Shown: positions 33,789 to 41,390 of the stretch, in pieces
Layout of the letters: every line of letters begins with the position of its first letter
How positions within the stretch are numbered: the stretch's first letter is position 1
Assembly: GCA_964393325.1 (NCBI GenBank)
Contig: CAYMTE010000001.1
Coordinates: forward strand, 1 to 64,000
Direction: 5' to 3'
Source of the DNA: JBAZWV01 sp964393325
GTDB taxonomy: Bacteria > Patescibacteriota > Patescibacteriia > 2-12-FULL-60-25
DNA: 64,000 bases
Made by a program: the position numbers and the translations under genes
Notes under the pieces: model-generated
What the model was told of the DNA's origin: nothing
Database searches by the model: none
The model's input: only the letters and a program-made list of their open reading frames with translations

Positions 33789-34934
33789 ATGTTGATCGGG
33801 ATTGAAGCGTCGCGGGCGAACAAGACGCAAAAAACGGGGGTGGAGTGGTATGCGTGGCATCTTATTCAAGAGCTGAAACGCCTGACTCCCGAAGACGCGC
33901 ACTCGTGGATTTTGTATACCAACCAAGCGTTGTCTGGTGGGCTTGAAGCATTGCCATCGAATTGGTTTGAAGTCCGTGCCTCGTGGCCACTTCGGTTTGG
34001 ATGGACGCAGTTTCGCTTGTCGTGGGAGATGATGCGTCGTCCTACGGATGTGTTGTTTTTGCCGGGCAGTACGATGCCGCGCATCACGCCGCAGAAGACC
34101 GTCGTGACGCTTCATGACATTGGATTCCATCGGTTGCCGCGGCTGTATAAGTCGCGTCAGGTGCATATTCATGAAGCGGCGGTGCGCGAAGCGAAGCGTC
34201 GTGCCGCGCGCATCATCACCGTTTCTGAATTTACGGGTCGCGAACTCGTCGACGTGTACGGCATTGATCCTGCGCGGATCGCGATTACGCCACTCGGTGT
34301 TGATCACGCGGTGTATCGTCGGATAGATGATCTGTCAGCGATTCAGGAACGGCTGACGCGTCTGCAAATCGCGCGACCGTTCTTTTTGACGATCGGTCGA
34401 CTCGAAGCAAAGAAAAATATTTCCATGTTGATTCGTGCGTTTTCCGAGTTCAAGCAACGCCGCGGCGTTGGCGATCCGCATCAGCTCGTACTTGTGGGTG
34501 TTCCGGGATTTGGATATGACGCCATCCGACGCGCGATCACGGAATCGCCTGCGCGCGCGAGCATTCGCGAGCTGGGTTACGTCGCGGAGGCGGATGTTCC
34601 GTATCTGTTGAACGCGGCAACGGCGCTTGTTCATCCGTCTCTCTACGAAGGATTCGGCCTTCCGCCGGTTCAGGCGATGGCATGTGGTTGTCCGGTGTTG
34701 TCATCAACGGCGGCAAGCTTGCCCGAGGTTATTGGCCCAGACGCAGCGCTTTTTTTTGCACCAGATCGTGTCGAGGAACTCGCGATGTCGATGGAGCGGC
34801 TCGTATCGGAATCGGGTCTTGCGGAACAGCTTCGTGCGGCGGGCGTTCAGCGTGCGGCGGGGTATACGTGGGAGCAGACCGCGCGAGCGACACTCCCGGT
34901 ATTAACGGCATGGGAGCATCTATGCCGGATTTGA
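33789..34934 (+). CDS. Glycosyltransferase family 4
   Basis: A 381-aa GT-B enzyme. The N-terminal MLIGIEASRANKTQKTGVEW is typical of the mannosyltransferase-like subgroup, then ITVSEFTGRELVDVYGIDP, FLTIGRLEAKKNISMLIRAF and the E-x7-E region LYEGFGLPPVQAMACGCPVL. The donor is probably a nucleotide sugar; the acceptor is unknown. An extended -10-like TGTTATACT (33774-33782) lies 6 nt before the ATG, suggesting a separate leaderless transcript. It overlaps the TrmB-like gene by 13 nt. Confidence 0.92.
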   Translation: MLIGIEASRANKTQKTGVEWYAWHLIQELKRLTPEDAHSWILYTNQALSGGLEALPSNWFEVRASWPLRFGWTQFRLSWEMMRRPTDVLFLPGSTMPRITPQKTVVTLHDIGFHRLPRLYKSRQVHIHEAAVREAKRRAARIITVSEFTGRELVDVYGIDPARIAITPLGVDHAVYRRIDDLSAIQERLTRLQIARPFFLTIGRLEAKKNISMLIRAFSEFKQRRGVGDPHQLVLVGVPGFGYDAIRRAITESPARASIRELGYVAEADVPYLLNAATALVHPSLYEGFGLPPVQAMACGCPVLSSTAASLPEVIGPDAALFFAPDRVEELAMSMERLVSESGLAEQLRAAGVQRAAGYTWEQTARATLPVLTAWEHLCRI

Positions 34935-35683
34935 AGCGGCAACTCATGGAGTACGGTTTTTCAGAGAAAGAAGCGAGTGTATATCTCGCGATGCTTGAGT
35001 TGGGTCCATCAAGTGCGCAGGAGATCGCAAAACAGGCGGGCGTGAATCGAGCGACGACGTATGTAATGATCGAATCGTTGAAACGGCGCGGGTTGGTCTC
35101 GAGTCTCGAACGCGGGAAGAAAGTGTGTTTTGTCGCAGAGTCACCACAGCATCTTCTTGTACTCATGCGGCAAGAGGAGCAGCGTGTTGAGCAAAAGCGA
35201 CACCGGTTCGAGTCTCTGCTCCCGCAATTCATGGCGCTGTTTCGCGCGGTGGACGACAAACCGCGTGTGCGATTTTTTGAAGGAGATGAAGGAATTTCTG
35301 CGGGGCGAGAGGCGATCGAAGAAATCCTTCGCGGAAACAAGAGCGCGTACGTATTTATCCACTACGACAAGGACATGGTGGATCTTGCAAAAACGAATGA
35401 GCACGTACGACATCGACTTGCCTCGACGGTGAAAGATGTTCGTATTCTGTATTCCACGGATGACGGCGTGGATCCTCCAGAGTTTCGATCGCATGTGCAG
35501 GCGAGAAAAATTCCGGCACACGTTCAGCCGTTTTCTGGCGAGTTGAATATTTATGATGCTGTTTTGATGCTCGCCGTGGCATCTCCGCGGCCGATGCTCG
35601 TCATTGTTGAATCTCCTGGATTCGCGTTGCTCATGAAACGATTTTTTGAACTCTCGTGGGTTGGATCGGAACAGCGGAAATAG
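34922..35683 (+). CDS. TrmB family transcriptional regulator
   Basis: A 253-aa regulator. The N-terminal winged helix has the TrmB pattern (LMEYGFSEKEASVYLAMLEL, AQEIAKQAGVNRATTYVMIE, SLKRRGLV), followed by a helical linker and a C-terminal domain (VRFFEGDEGISAGREAIEEI). TrmB relatives often sense sugars, but the sugar-binding end domain is not clear here. The start MPDLKRQLMEY at 34922 lies inside the end of the GT4 gene, so expression is coupled. It could control the neighbouring glycan genes, an inference from position only. Confidence 0.87.
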   Translation: MPDLKRQLMEYGFSEKEASVYLAMLELGPSSAQEIAKQAGVNRATTYVMIESLKRRGLVSSLERGKKVCFVAESPQHLLVLMRQEEQRVEQKRHRFESLLPQFMALFRAVDDKPRVRFFEGDEGISAGREAIEEILRGNKSAYVFIHYDKDMVDLAKTNEHVRHRLASTVKDVRILYSTDDGVDPPEFRSHVQARKIPAHVQPFSGELNIYDAVLMLAVASPRPMLVIVESPGFALLMKRFFELSWVGSEQRK

Positions 35684-35709
35684 AAAACGACGCAGAAGTC
35701 CGCGTCGTT
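35684..35709 (-). terminator. Hairpin between the TrmB-like gene and the small minus-strand gene
   Basis: AACGACGC (35686-35693) pairs with GCGTCGTT (35702-35709). On the minus strand it runs into TTTTCTATTT; on plus there is no T-tract. Confidence 0.6.
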
Positions 35710-35744
35710 GTGTGAGGAGAAATGAAGGTGGTGGCGCTGCTCGC

Positions 35745-35957
35745 CTACGAAACGGAGGCAAAGGTCCGTCCCGGGCAGAACAGACGGATGACATTCATGT
35801 ATCGCTGTGACGCGCCGCCAATCCCGCATTCATACGGGACGACGACAGCATACGCGGGCGGAAGAGGAGTATCCGGGATGTCGTTGTCGTTTGCAGGGTG
35901 ATCGCCCTGCTCGATAAACGTTACGGCGGACCACGTGTCACGAATGCCTCCATCCAT
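35745..35957 (-). CDS. Small hypothetical protein, 70 aa
   Basis: Not recognised. The frame starts MDGGIRDTWSAVTFIEQGD and ends GPGRTFASVS-like (CPGRTFASVS), with two Cys and a Pro-rich centre. Support is indirect: a minus-strand promoter (36154-36126) about 170 nt upstream and a fitting terminator 35 nt past the stop. A long structured stretch would be its leader. It could equally be a chance frame. Confidence 0.4.
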   Translation of the reverse strand: MDGGIRDTWSAVTFIEQGDHPANDNDIPDTPLPPAYAVVVPYECGIGGASQRYMNVIRLFCPGRTFASVS

Positions 35958-35972
35958 ACTTGGAGCACCTGC

Positions 35973-36098
35973 CCTTCTCTCGGCGCTGAGGTTCTCGCCT
36001 CAGCGTGAGGCTAAGTTTTTTTTTCGAGAAGGAGCGCTCACGGTTGTTGGGATACTGTGGCCATGGAGCCGTGCCATGGCTACAGCGAGAACTTCTCC
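35973..36098. other. Structured non-coding stretch
   Basis: No gene is seen here. CGCTGAGG (35984-35991) pairs with CCTCAGCG (35998-36005), while GCCTC (35997-36001) can instead pair with GAGGC (36007-36011) before a T9 run (36016-36024), so the two hairpins exclude each other. CCTTCTC (35973-35979) can pair with GAGAAGG (36026-36032). CTGTGGCCATGG (36055-36066) pairs with CCATGGCTACAG (36074-36085) through a G-U on the plus strand. A cis-regulatory or small RNA is possible. Confidence 0.45.
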
Positions 36099-36125
36099 TG
36101 CAGTAGAAGCTAGGAGAGTATATCG

Positions 36126-36189
36126 ATTCAAAGGAGCGAAGGCAAGCATGTCAAGATATCTTGACAATTTAGCCAAAATATGCTATTGT
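36126..36189. promoter_or_regulatory. Divergent promoters sharing an 18-bp palindrome
   Basis: TGTCAAGATATCTTGACA (36149-36166) is a perfect palindrome containing both -35 boxes. Plus: TTGACA (36161-36166), 17 nt, TATTGT (36184-36189). Minus: TTGACA (36154-36149), 17 nt, TTGAAT (36131-36126). The plus promoter drives the 36245 lipoprotein. Confidence 0.75.
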
Positions 36190-36244
36190 TACGCGTCAAT
36201 CTCGTACGCGGGATTGTCGTGCTCATTTGAAAACGGAGGCTTGG

Positions 36245-37576
36245 ATGACGCGTATTTTGCTGATTGTTTTCACGTTTTTTGTCTGTGCATGCACCCTGCC
36301 CCTCCCCACGAAGGGGGAGAAGCGCCACGACTCGACCTCTGACGAGGGTGGGTCTGGTGGTTCGGATCAGGGGGACGATGGGTTCCCCGCTCTGCCCGGA
36401 TTTCATCTTCCGGGTCACGAGGATGGCGGTGCATCCGCGGGAGGGAGTGTTCCCTCTGGCGGAGGCGGTTCTTCGTCTTCGAACGGCGGAAGCAACGGTA
36501 CCGGTGGCAATCCGTCTTCGGACGGCGGCACCGGCGGTTCACCGCACGTCACGCTGCTCTGTGTTCCCGGCGCGTCCATCGGATGCGTTGGGCCGGGCGG
36601 ATGTAGCGGGTATCAAGTGTGTGCCAGCGATGGCATGCACTACGACTCGTGCATCTGCGAGGCCGATCCCACGGGTGGGGCGGGTGGCGGGGACGCGGGA
36701 GGTGCTGGCGCTGGAGGATCCGGCGTTGGCGGCTCGGATCCCGGTCCGGTTACGGGAACGCTGCAAATCGCGGTGCTCTCCCGAGACCAGGTGATGACGC
36801 ACGCCTACGTGCTGTACGACTGGATTGATCCGGCCGTGACAGTGCAGGCGAAGTACGTCCTCACCTCGAAGACCCTCGAGGAGGGGATTGACTACACCTT
36901 CAACGGGACGACGGACGGAAGTTCCTGGTGGTGTGCGGGCGCGAGTCAGAAAACCGTGCTTATCGCGGCGCTTTGGAACGGCCTGCCGATCCAGATCCAG
37001 ACTGTCTCGAACGGTGGATCGGGATGTAATTTCAAGGTTCATACGTCGGCCATTACTTGTCCGGCGAATGACCAGGACTGCGACGGGTACACATCGAATA
37101 ACGCGAACCTGTCGTTGCGCGATTGCGACGATGCGAACCCCTTGCGGTTTCCGTACCAGCTCGAAACGTGGGGCGACCAGACCGACTATGACTGCAATGT
37201 CGGGACGGTTGGCCCGCAAGGCGTGGATCCACCGTCCTGGAAGTACGCGCTTGGCGGTCTCGCACAAGGTGCTTACCTTGTACAGCTCGTCGATACGACG
37301 TCGTGGTCAAACCAGACGAGCGACTTCACGCGCGTCTACACGATGACCTGGAACGGGTCGACGGCGAAATACGAGGCGTCCGTGGGGAACTGGATCGCTC
37401 CCACGGAGTATGTCGTCCGGTTCAAGGTCGCGTCTGGTGACGCATGGTACTGGACGCCGTACAAAAACGGCGCGTGCGTCATCGCTCCGTACACCCATCA
37501 GGTGACGGAGACGTTCTTCAACACCGTGGTGTCGTTCACCACGGAGCCGACGTACTGCCACCTCCGTAAGCAGTGA
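36245..37576 (+). CDS. Lipoprotein with Gly-rich linkers and MopE-like Cys/Asp motif
   Basis: A 443-aa predicted lipoprotein. The lipobox is FVCAC (Cys16). Two Gly/Ser-rich linkers (about 35-100 and 142-165, GGAGGGDAGGAGAGGSG) flank a small Cys module (CVPGASIGCVGPGGC to CICEAD). Residues 276-318 (DQDCDGYTSN to RDCDDANPLRFP) match the metal-binding motif of the MopE type. The rest is beta-rich. This style, Gly-rich linker plus Cys module plus DxDCDG, is typical of Myxococcota outer lipoproteins, so horizontal acquisition of modules is possible. C-ending codons are common here, unlike the flanking glycosyltransferases. GGAGG lies 5 nt before the ATG; monocistronic with promoter and terminator. 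Confidence 0.82.
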   Translation: MTRILLIVFTFFVCACTLPLPTKGEKRHDSTSDEGGSGGSDQGDDGFPALPGFHLPGHEDGGASAGGSVPSGGGGSSSSNGGSNGTGGNPSSDGGTGGSPHVTLLCVPGASIGCVGPGGCSGYQVCASDGMHYDSCICEADPTGGAGGGDAGGAGAGGSGVGGSDPGPVTGTLQIAVLSRDQVMTHAYVLYDWIDPAVTVQAKYVLTSKTLEEGIDYTFNGTTDGSSWWCAGASQKTVLIAALWNGLPIQIQTVSNGGSGCNFKVHTSAITCPANDQDCDGYTSNNANLSLRDCDDANPLRFPYQLETWGDQTDYDCNVGTVGPQGVDPPSWKYALGGLAQGAYLVQLVDTTSWSNQTSDFTRVYTMTWNGSTAKYEASVGNWIAPTEYVVRFKVASGDAWYWTPYKNGACVIAPYTHQVTETFFNTVVSFTTEPTYCHLRKQ

Positions 37577-37580
37577 TCTC

Positions 37581-37630
37581 AACCTGTCAGGATTCTCGAC
37601 GCGGTCGATCGAGTCCTGGCAGGTTTTATT
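37581..37630 (+). terminator. Terminator of the 36245 lipoprotein gene
   Basis: AACCTG (37581-37586) with CAGGA and CTCGA pairs with TCGAG, TCCTG and CAGGTT (to 37625), followed by TTATTATT. Confidence 0.8.
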
Positions 37631-37640
37631 ATTGCGTACA

Positions 37641-37669
37641 TTGACGGGCGAACAGTTTTTGTCTATGGT
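37641..37669 (+). promoter_or_regulatory. Promoter of the 37700 gene
   Basis: TTGACG (37641-37646) and TATGGT (37664-37669) are 17 nt apart; the start codon follows at 37700 after a GGGGGAG ribosome site. Confidence 0.65.
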
Positions 37670-37699
37670 CTGTCGAGTTCTTTTTAGAAAGGGGGAGAG

Positions 37700-38209
37700 A
37701 TGGAGCACGAGAACGAATGCGAGCGCGAGCCGGTGCATGAGTTCGTGCGACTTGTGGGTTTGCTTTCCGCCGGGACATTCGTGTTCTTTGCGTGGGCGCT
37801 GTATAGCGCTCCTCCTTCGGGGTTGGTGACAAGCTTTTCCGCGTTTGCTGGACTTGTCGTTATCAGTCTCTCTATTCTTGCGCAGCTCGATGGGGAGCGT
37901 GCGTTTGTTTGGACGGGTCTTGTCTTTTTTCCGGTCATCCTTTTCTCCTTTGAAGAAGGAGCGAAGGGAGAGAAGGTGCTTCTCGTCATGCCTATGGTGA
38001 CAGCGATTTTTGTCGCCGTTCATGCGGAATTGTATAAAACGACTCGAGCTGCCAGTATTCCGCTGCTTGTTGTATCCGGTGTCGGCTTTCAGACGGTGAT
38101 TTACATTGGCACGCCAATGGCTGCGTGGGTCGGGGTGGGCGTTTCTCTCGCGGTTGGGTTTTTGGCCCAACTGTCAGCATCTTTTGATTCTTCGCGAAAT
38201 GCCTCGTGA
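37700..38209 (+). CDS. Hypothetical multi-pass membrane protein, 169 aa
   Basis: The product is not recognised. A short charged start (MEHENECEREPVHEF) is followed by about five membrane helices (LVGLLSAGTFVFFAWALYSA, GLVTSFSAFAGLVVISLSIL, FVWTGLVFFPVILFSF and two more to residue 160). There are no conserved motifs that I recognise. Strong GGGGGAG ribosome site, own promoter and a perfect terminator overlapping the stop show it is an independent unit. Confidence 0.7.
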   Translation: MEHENECEREPVHEFVRLVGLLSAGTFVFFAWALYSAPPSGLVTSFSAFAGLVVISLSILAQLDGERAFVWTGLVFFPVILFSFEEGAKGEKVLLVMPMVTAIFVAVHAELYKTTRAASIPLLVVSGVGFQTVIYIGTPMAAWVGVGVSLAVGFLAQLSASFDSSRNAS

Positions 38210-38231
38210 GCCTGTCATAGGCTCTTTTTTT
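38208..38231 (+). terminator. Terminator of the 37700 gene
   Basis: GAGCCT-GTCAT-AGGCTC (38208-38224) is a perfect stem followed by seven T. Confidence 0.88.
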
Positions 38232-38259
38232 ATGCGTTCATGCTAAACTTTACGAAGTT

Positions 38260-39675
38260 ATGCGGGAGGTACGCTGGGGGCTCATTCTCATGCTCGTCGT
38301 GAGCGCGGTATTTGTTGCCGTTGGTTTTCCCATGGGGCCTATCCTCTTGTTTGGCGCCATCTTGTCGTTTGCGATTGCGTATCGGTATCCCTACTTTACG
38401 TTTTATCTCGCCTTGGCACTAACGCCGTTTTTGGGGAGCACGATCTCGATCTCGACCGGAGAGCTTTCGTTTGGACAGCGAGCATTCGGCGGATCGGTCG
38501 ATATCGCAGCAGCTGAAGCGGTCATGCTCGTGCTTCTCGGCGCATGGGTTTGTAAGGTGCTGTTGTTGTGGGTGCGGCGTCATGACGAAAAATGGAAACC
38601 GATCGTTCCGCTCATTGTTCCATACCTCACGTTGATCGGCGCGCATCTCGTATCGGCGTTTTCTCCGTTGCGACCAGATAAACTATTGGTGTTGAAATTC
38701 GCTCTTCGTCCGGTGTTGTTTTGTTATCTCGCCTACGTCGTGATCCCCGTGAATATTATTCGATCACGACGAAAACTCGTTGGCGCGCTTGCTGTGATGA
38801 CCGGTGTCGGGTTGATCGCGGCCGTGAATGGATTTTTTTCGTTATTTTTTATTGATGCATCCAGCCAGTTTATTCGTCGGGCGCATCCGCTTCCGTTGTT
38901 CGGCGTTCCCGTCCTCGGCGACAACCATAATCTTCTTGCCGAGTTATTGTGCGCGACCGTGATGATGACGATTGCACTCGGAACGTTGGTTCGAACGCCA
39001 CGAGAGCATCGGTTGTTGACGGCGGCTGCGTTGTTTCAGCTCGTGATCGGCTTACTAACATTTTCTCGGACGGGATGGATCGTGTTTGCTCTTGAAGGGC
39101 TGTTTGTCGCTGCGTTGGAATATCGCGATGTGCTTCGTGCACGATTGTCGTGGATCTTGCTTGCGGCCGTTGCGCTTATCCCGCTCGGATACATCATGGC
39201 ATCAATCAGCGCATCGAATGTTGCGACGAGCAGTAATTCTTCTCGATTTGCGCTTCTCGAAATTTCGGCGGAAGTGTTTCAGACGAGTCCGTGGATCGGA
39301 GGAGGCGCGGGAACATTCTTGGAGCGCGTGGGATCCGCGTATGTGTTCCAGCTCGAGTATGGTCAGCCTCTTGATGCACATGGTTTTTTGCAGAAGCTTG
39401 CAGCCGAGACAGGAATCGTGGGTCTCGCGGCGTTTGCGGTGGTGTGTGGTGCGCTTGCGATGCACGCCTGGAAAACGATTCAATCACTTCCACACGGACC
39501 AGCACGTCGTGTCGCGATCTATTTGACGGCGGGTGCCATGGGGGCGATCGTCTATCAGCTGTTTAATACGAATTACTGGACAGGAAAAATGTGGCTTCCG
39601 ATTGGGCTCATGCTCGCGGCGTTTCGCGTATTGTCGGAATCTTCTTCGCACGAACGTCCGCTGGATACCGTATGA
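38260..39675 (+). CDS. O-antigen ligase/polymerase-like membrane protein
   Basis: A 471-aa protein of about twelve membrane helices with the Wzy/WaaL-type signature FSRTGWIVFALEGLF and a loop ending ISAEVFQTSPWIGGGAGTFL, plus LDAHGFLQKLAAETGIVGLA, where the family His lies in the AHGFLQ block. Such proteins join or polymerise lipid-linked glycans at the outer face of the membrane. TAAACT preceded by TGC (38241-38249) lies 10 nt before the ATG. It overlaps the methyltransferase-GT4 fusion by 4 nt. Confidence 0.87.
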   Translation: MREVRWGLILMLVVSAVFVAVGFPMGPILLFGAILSFAIAYRYPYFTFYLALALTPFLGSTISISTGELSFGQRAFGGSVDIAAAEAVMLVLLGAWVCKVLLLWVRRHDEKWKPIVPLIVPYLTLIGAHLVSAFSPLRPDKLLVLKFALRPVLFCYLAYVVIPVNIIRSRRKLVGALAVMTGVGLIAAVNGFFSLFFIDASSQFIRRAHPLPLFGVPVLGDNHNLLAELLCATVMMTIALGTLVRTPREHRLLTAAALFQLVIGLLTFSRTGWIVFALEGLFVAALEYRDVLRARLSWILLAAVALIPLGYIMASISASNVATSSNSSRFALLEISAEVFQTSPWIGGGAGTFLERVGSAYVFQLEYGQPLDAHGFLQKLAAETGIVGLAAFAVVCGALAMHAWKTIQSLPHGPARRVAIYLTAGAMGAIVYQLFNTNYWTGKMWLPIGLMLAAFRVLSESSSHERPLDTV

Positions 39676-41390
39676 AGGCGAATGCGTATCGATTGAGTTC
39701 GGCACATCGGTTGGCAGGCGGACGCGAGCGGCTTGCGTTCGTCTTTGAACGCGCGGAAGCTGCCGCGCTCGCGCGGAAGCGACCGTTGCGCATCGTGCTT
39801 GCGGGATGGGAGCAGGGATTATTCGCGCTTCCGCTCGCCGAAGCGGGACACGAGGTGACGGTTCTTGAAGAGCGCGACGCCCTTCGCACAGAAGCGACAC
39901 AGCAGGCGCGGGAATGCGGAGTGAGCCTATCGGTGTGCACTGAAGCAACATTGTCGCGTATCGAGACGCCATTTGATGCGATCGTTGTGGATACGACGGG
40001 ATCTGACGAAGCGTATGCGTCGCTTGCGGTGCTTCGTCCATATCTGCGCGCAGGTGGAGTTGCGTGGATTGCGGGTGCGCGACGAGAGGCGGAGACGACA
40101 TTCGCGACGTTTCGTTCGAGATTGCTCGTATCCGGTTGGCGAACCACAGACGCCGTGCGCACTGTGGCGCGTCGAAGGTCGTTGATGGGACGGCTCTCCC
40201 AGCAATCGGGATGGGATCGGTTGAGTGAGCGTGTGATGCGGATGGCGCGTCCGTTGGTTACGCAGAGCGCGGCGTGGATCGTGGAAGCGGTTTTTTGTGA
40301 CGCGACGCGGCCGTACATTGTGCATCTTATGCCGAGTTTTGGTGTTGGCGGGACGGAGCAGGTCGTGTTAAGTCTTGCGACAGGTCTTCTGAATGACGCG
40401 CATGGCTGCGATGTTTCGGTTGTGTCGTTGTTTGAGGGCGGAGCACTTCAGGGCGTGTTTCAGGAACGAGGAATTCGTACGCGCGTACTCACGCGGCGAG
40501 ATCCGTTTGGCATATCAACCGTCATAGATCTTGTGCGGCTGTTTCGGATTGAACGTCCGGATATTGTGCATACGCATTTATTTGGCGCGGATGCGTGGGG
40601 ACGTCTTGCGGCGTTTTTTGCACGGGTGCCGGTTGTGATATCGACGGAACATAATGTGAATCCGAGCTATCGTATCGTGCATCGATTCGTGAATCGACTG
40701 TTTTCGCGGTGGACAGACGCTGTTGTTGCGGTATCGGAATCCGTGAAGCGTGTCAGTCTCGAGCAAGATGGCGTTCCTGCGCAAAAACTTCGCGTGATTC
40801 CTAACGGGATCGAAATTGATCGCATTGCGTTGCGCGGCGGACATGGGTTTCACGACGTGCCGCGACTCATCACGGTTGGGCGTCTCTATCCGCAAAAAGA
40901 TCATGCCACCCTGCTCAAGGCGCTCGCGCTCGTTCGTCGTCCGTGGAAATTGTCCGTCGTTGGCGATGGGCCGCTCCGTACGTCGCTTCGTGCGCTTGCG
41001 GAACAGCTCGGGATCGCGTCACGTGTGTGTTGGCTTGGAACGCGTCACGATGTACCGGAACTTCTCGCATCATCCGATGTGTTTTGTTTTCCGTCCCGAT
41101 GGGAAGGTCTTGGAAACGCTGCGCTCGAGGCCGCGGCCGCGGCGGTTCCGACGATTCTGTCGGATCTTCCGCCTCTCCGCGAAGCGTTTCGTACGGATGA
41201 CACGCGATTCGTTGCTGCGGGGGATGTTCCTGGGTGGGCGCGTGCAATCGAAAGCGTGCTTGCACATCCTGCCGAGGCTGTGACACGTGCGTTGCGCGCG
41301 GCGCCAGCTCTTCGCGCGAATGTTTCATCAGATCGTATGGTTGCGATGTATCTCGAGTTGTATCATTCCCTTCTGCGGGCATGCGTATGA
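39672..41390 (+). CDS. Methyltransferase-like domain fused to glycosyltransferase family 4
   Basis: A 572-aa two-domain protein. Residues 1-190 look like a class I methyltransferase fold (PLRIVLAGWEQGLFALPLAE, AGHEVTVLEERDA, FDAIVVDTTGSDEA), but the glycine-rich SAM motif is degenerate, so activity is doubtful. Residues about 214-570 are a complete GT4 (VHLMPSFGVGGTEQVVLSLA, STEHNVNPSYRIVHRFVN, VIPNGIEIDRI, VGRLYPQKDHATLLKALA, PSRWEGLGNAALEAAA). The fusion suggests coordinated sugar transfer and modification. Start and stop overlaps link it to both neighbours. Confidence 0.87.
   Translation: MKANAYRLSSAHRLAGGRERLAFVFERAEAAALARKRPLRIVLAGWEQGLFALPLAEAGHEVTVLEERDALRTEATQQARECGVSLSVCTEATLSRIETPFDAIVVDTTGSDEAYASLAVLRPYLRAGGVAWIAGARREAETTFATFRSRLLVSGWRTTDAVRTVARRRSLMGRLSQQSGWDRLSERVMRMARPLVTQSAAWIVEAVFCDATRPYIVHLMPSFGVGGTEQVVLSLATGLLNDAHGCDVSVVSLFEGGALQGVFQERGIRTRVLTRRDPFGISTVIDLVRLFRIERPDIVHTHLFGADAWGRLAAFFARVPVVISTEHNVNPSYRIVHRFVNRLFSRWTDAVVAVSESVKRVSLEQDGVPAQKLRVIPNGIEIDRIALRGGHGFHDVPRLITVGRLYPQKDHATLLKALALVRRPWKLSVVGDGPLRTSLRALAEQLGIASRVCWLGTRHDVPELLASSDVFCFPSRWEGLGNAALEAAAAAVPTILSDLPPLREAFRTDDTRFVAAGDVPGWARAIESVLAHPAEAVTRALRAAPALRANVSSDRMVAMYLELYHSLLRACV

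Noticed and set aside
32856..34307. 483-codon minus-strand frame across mreB and the GT4 gene
   Set aside because: Overlaps two well-recognised plus-strand genes and is rich in Arg/His, typical of a shadow frame.
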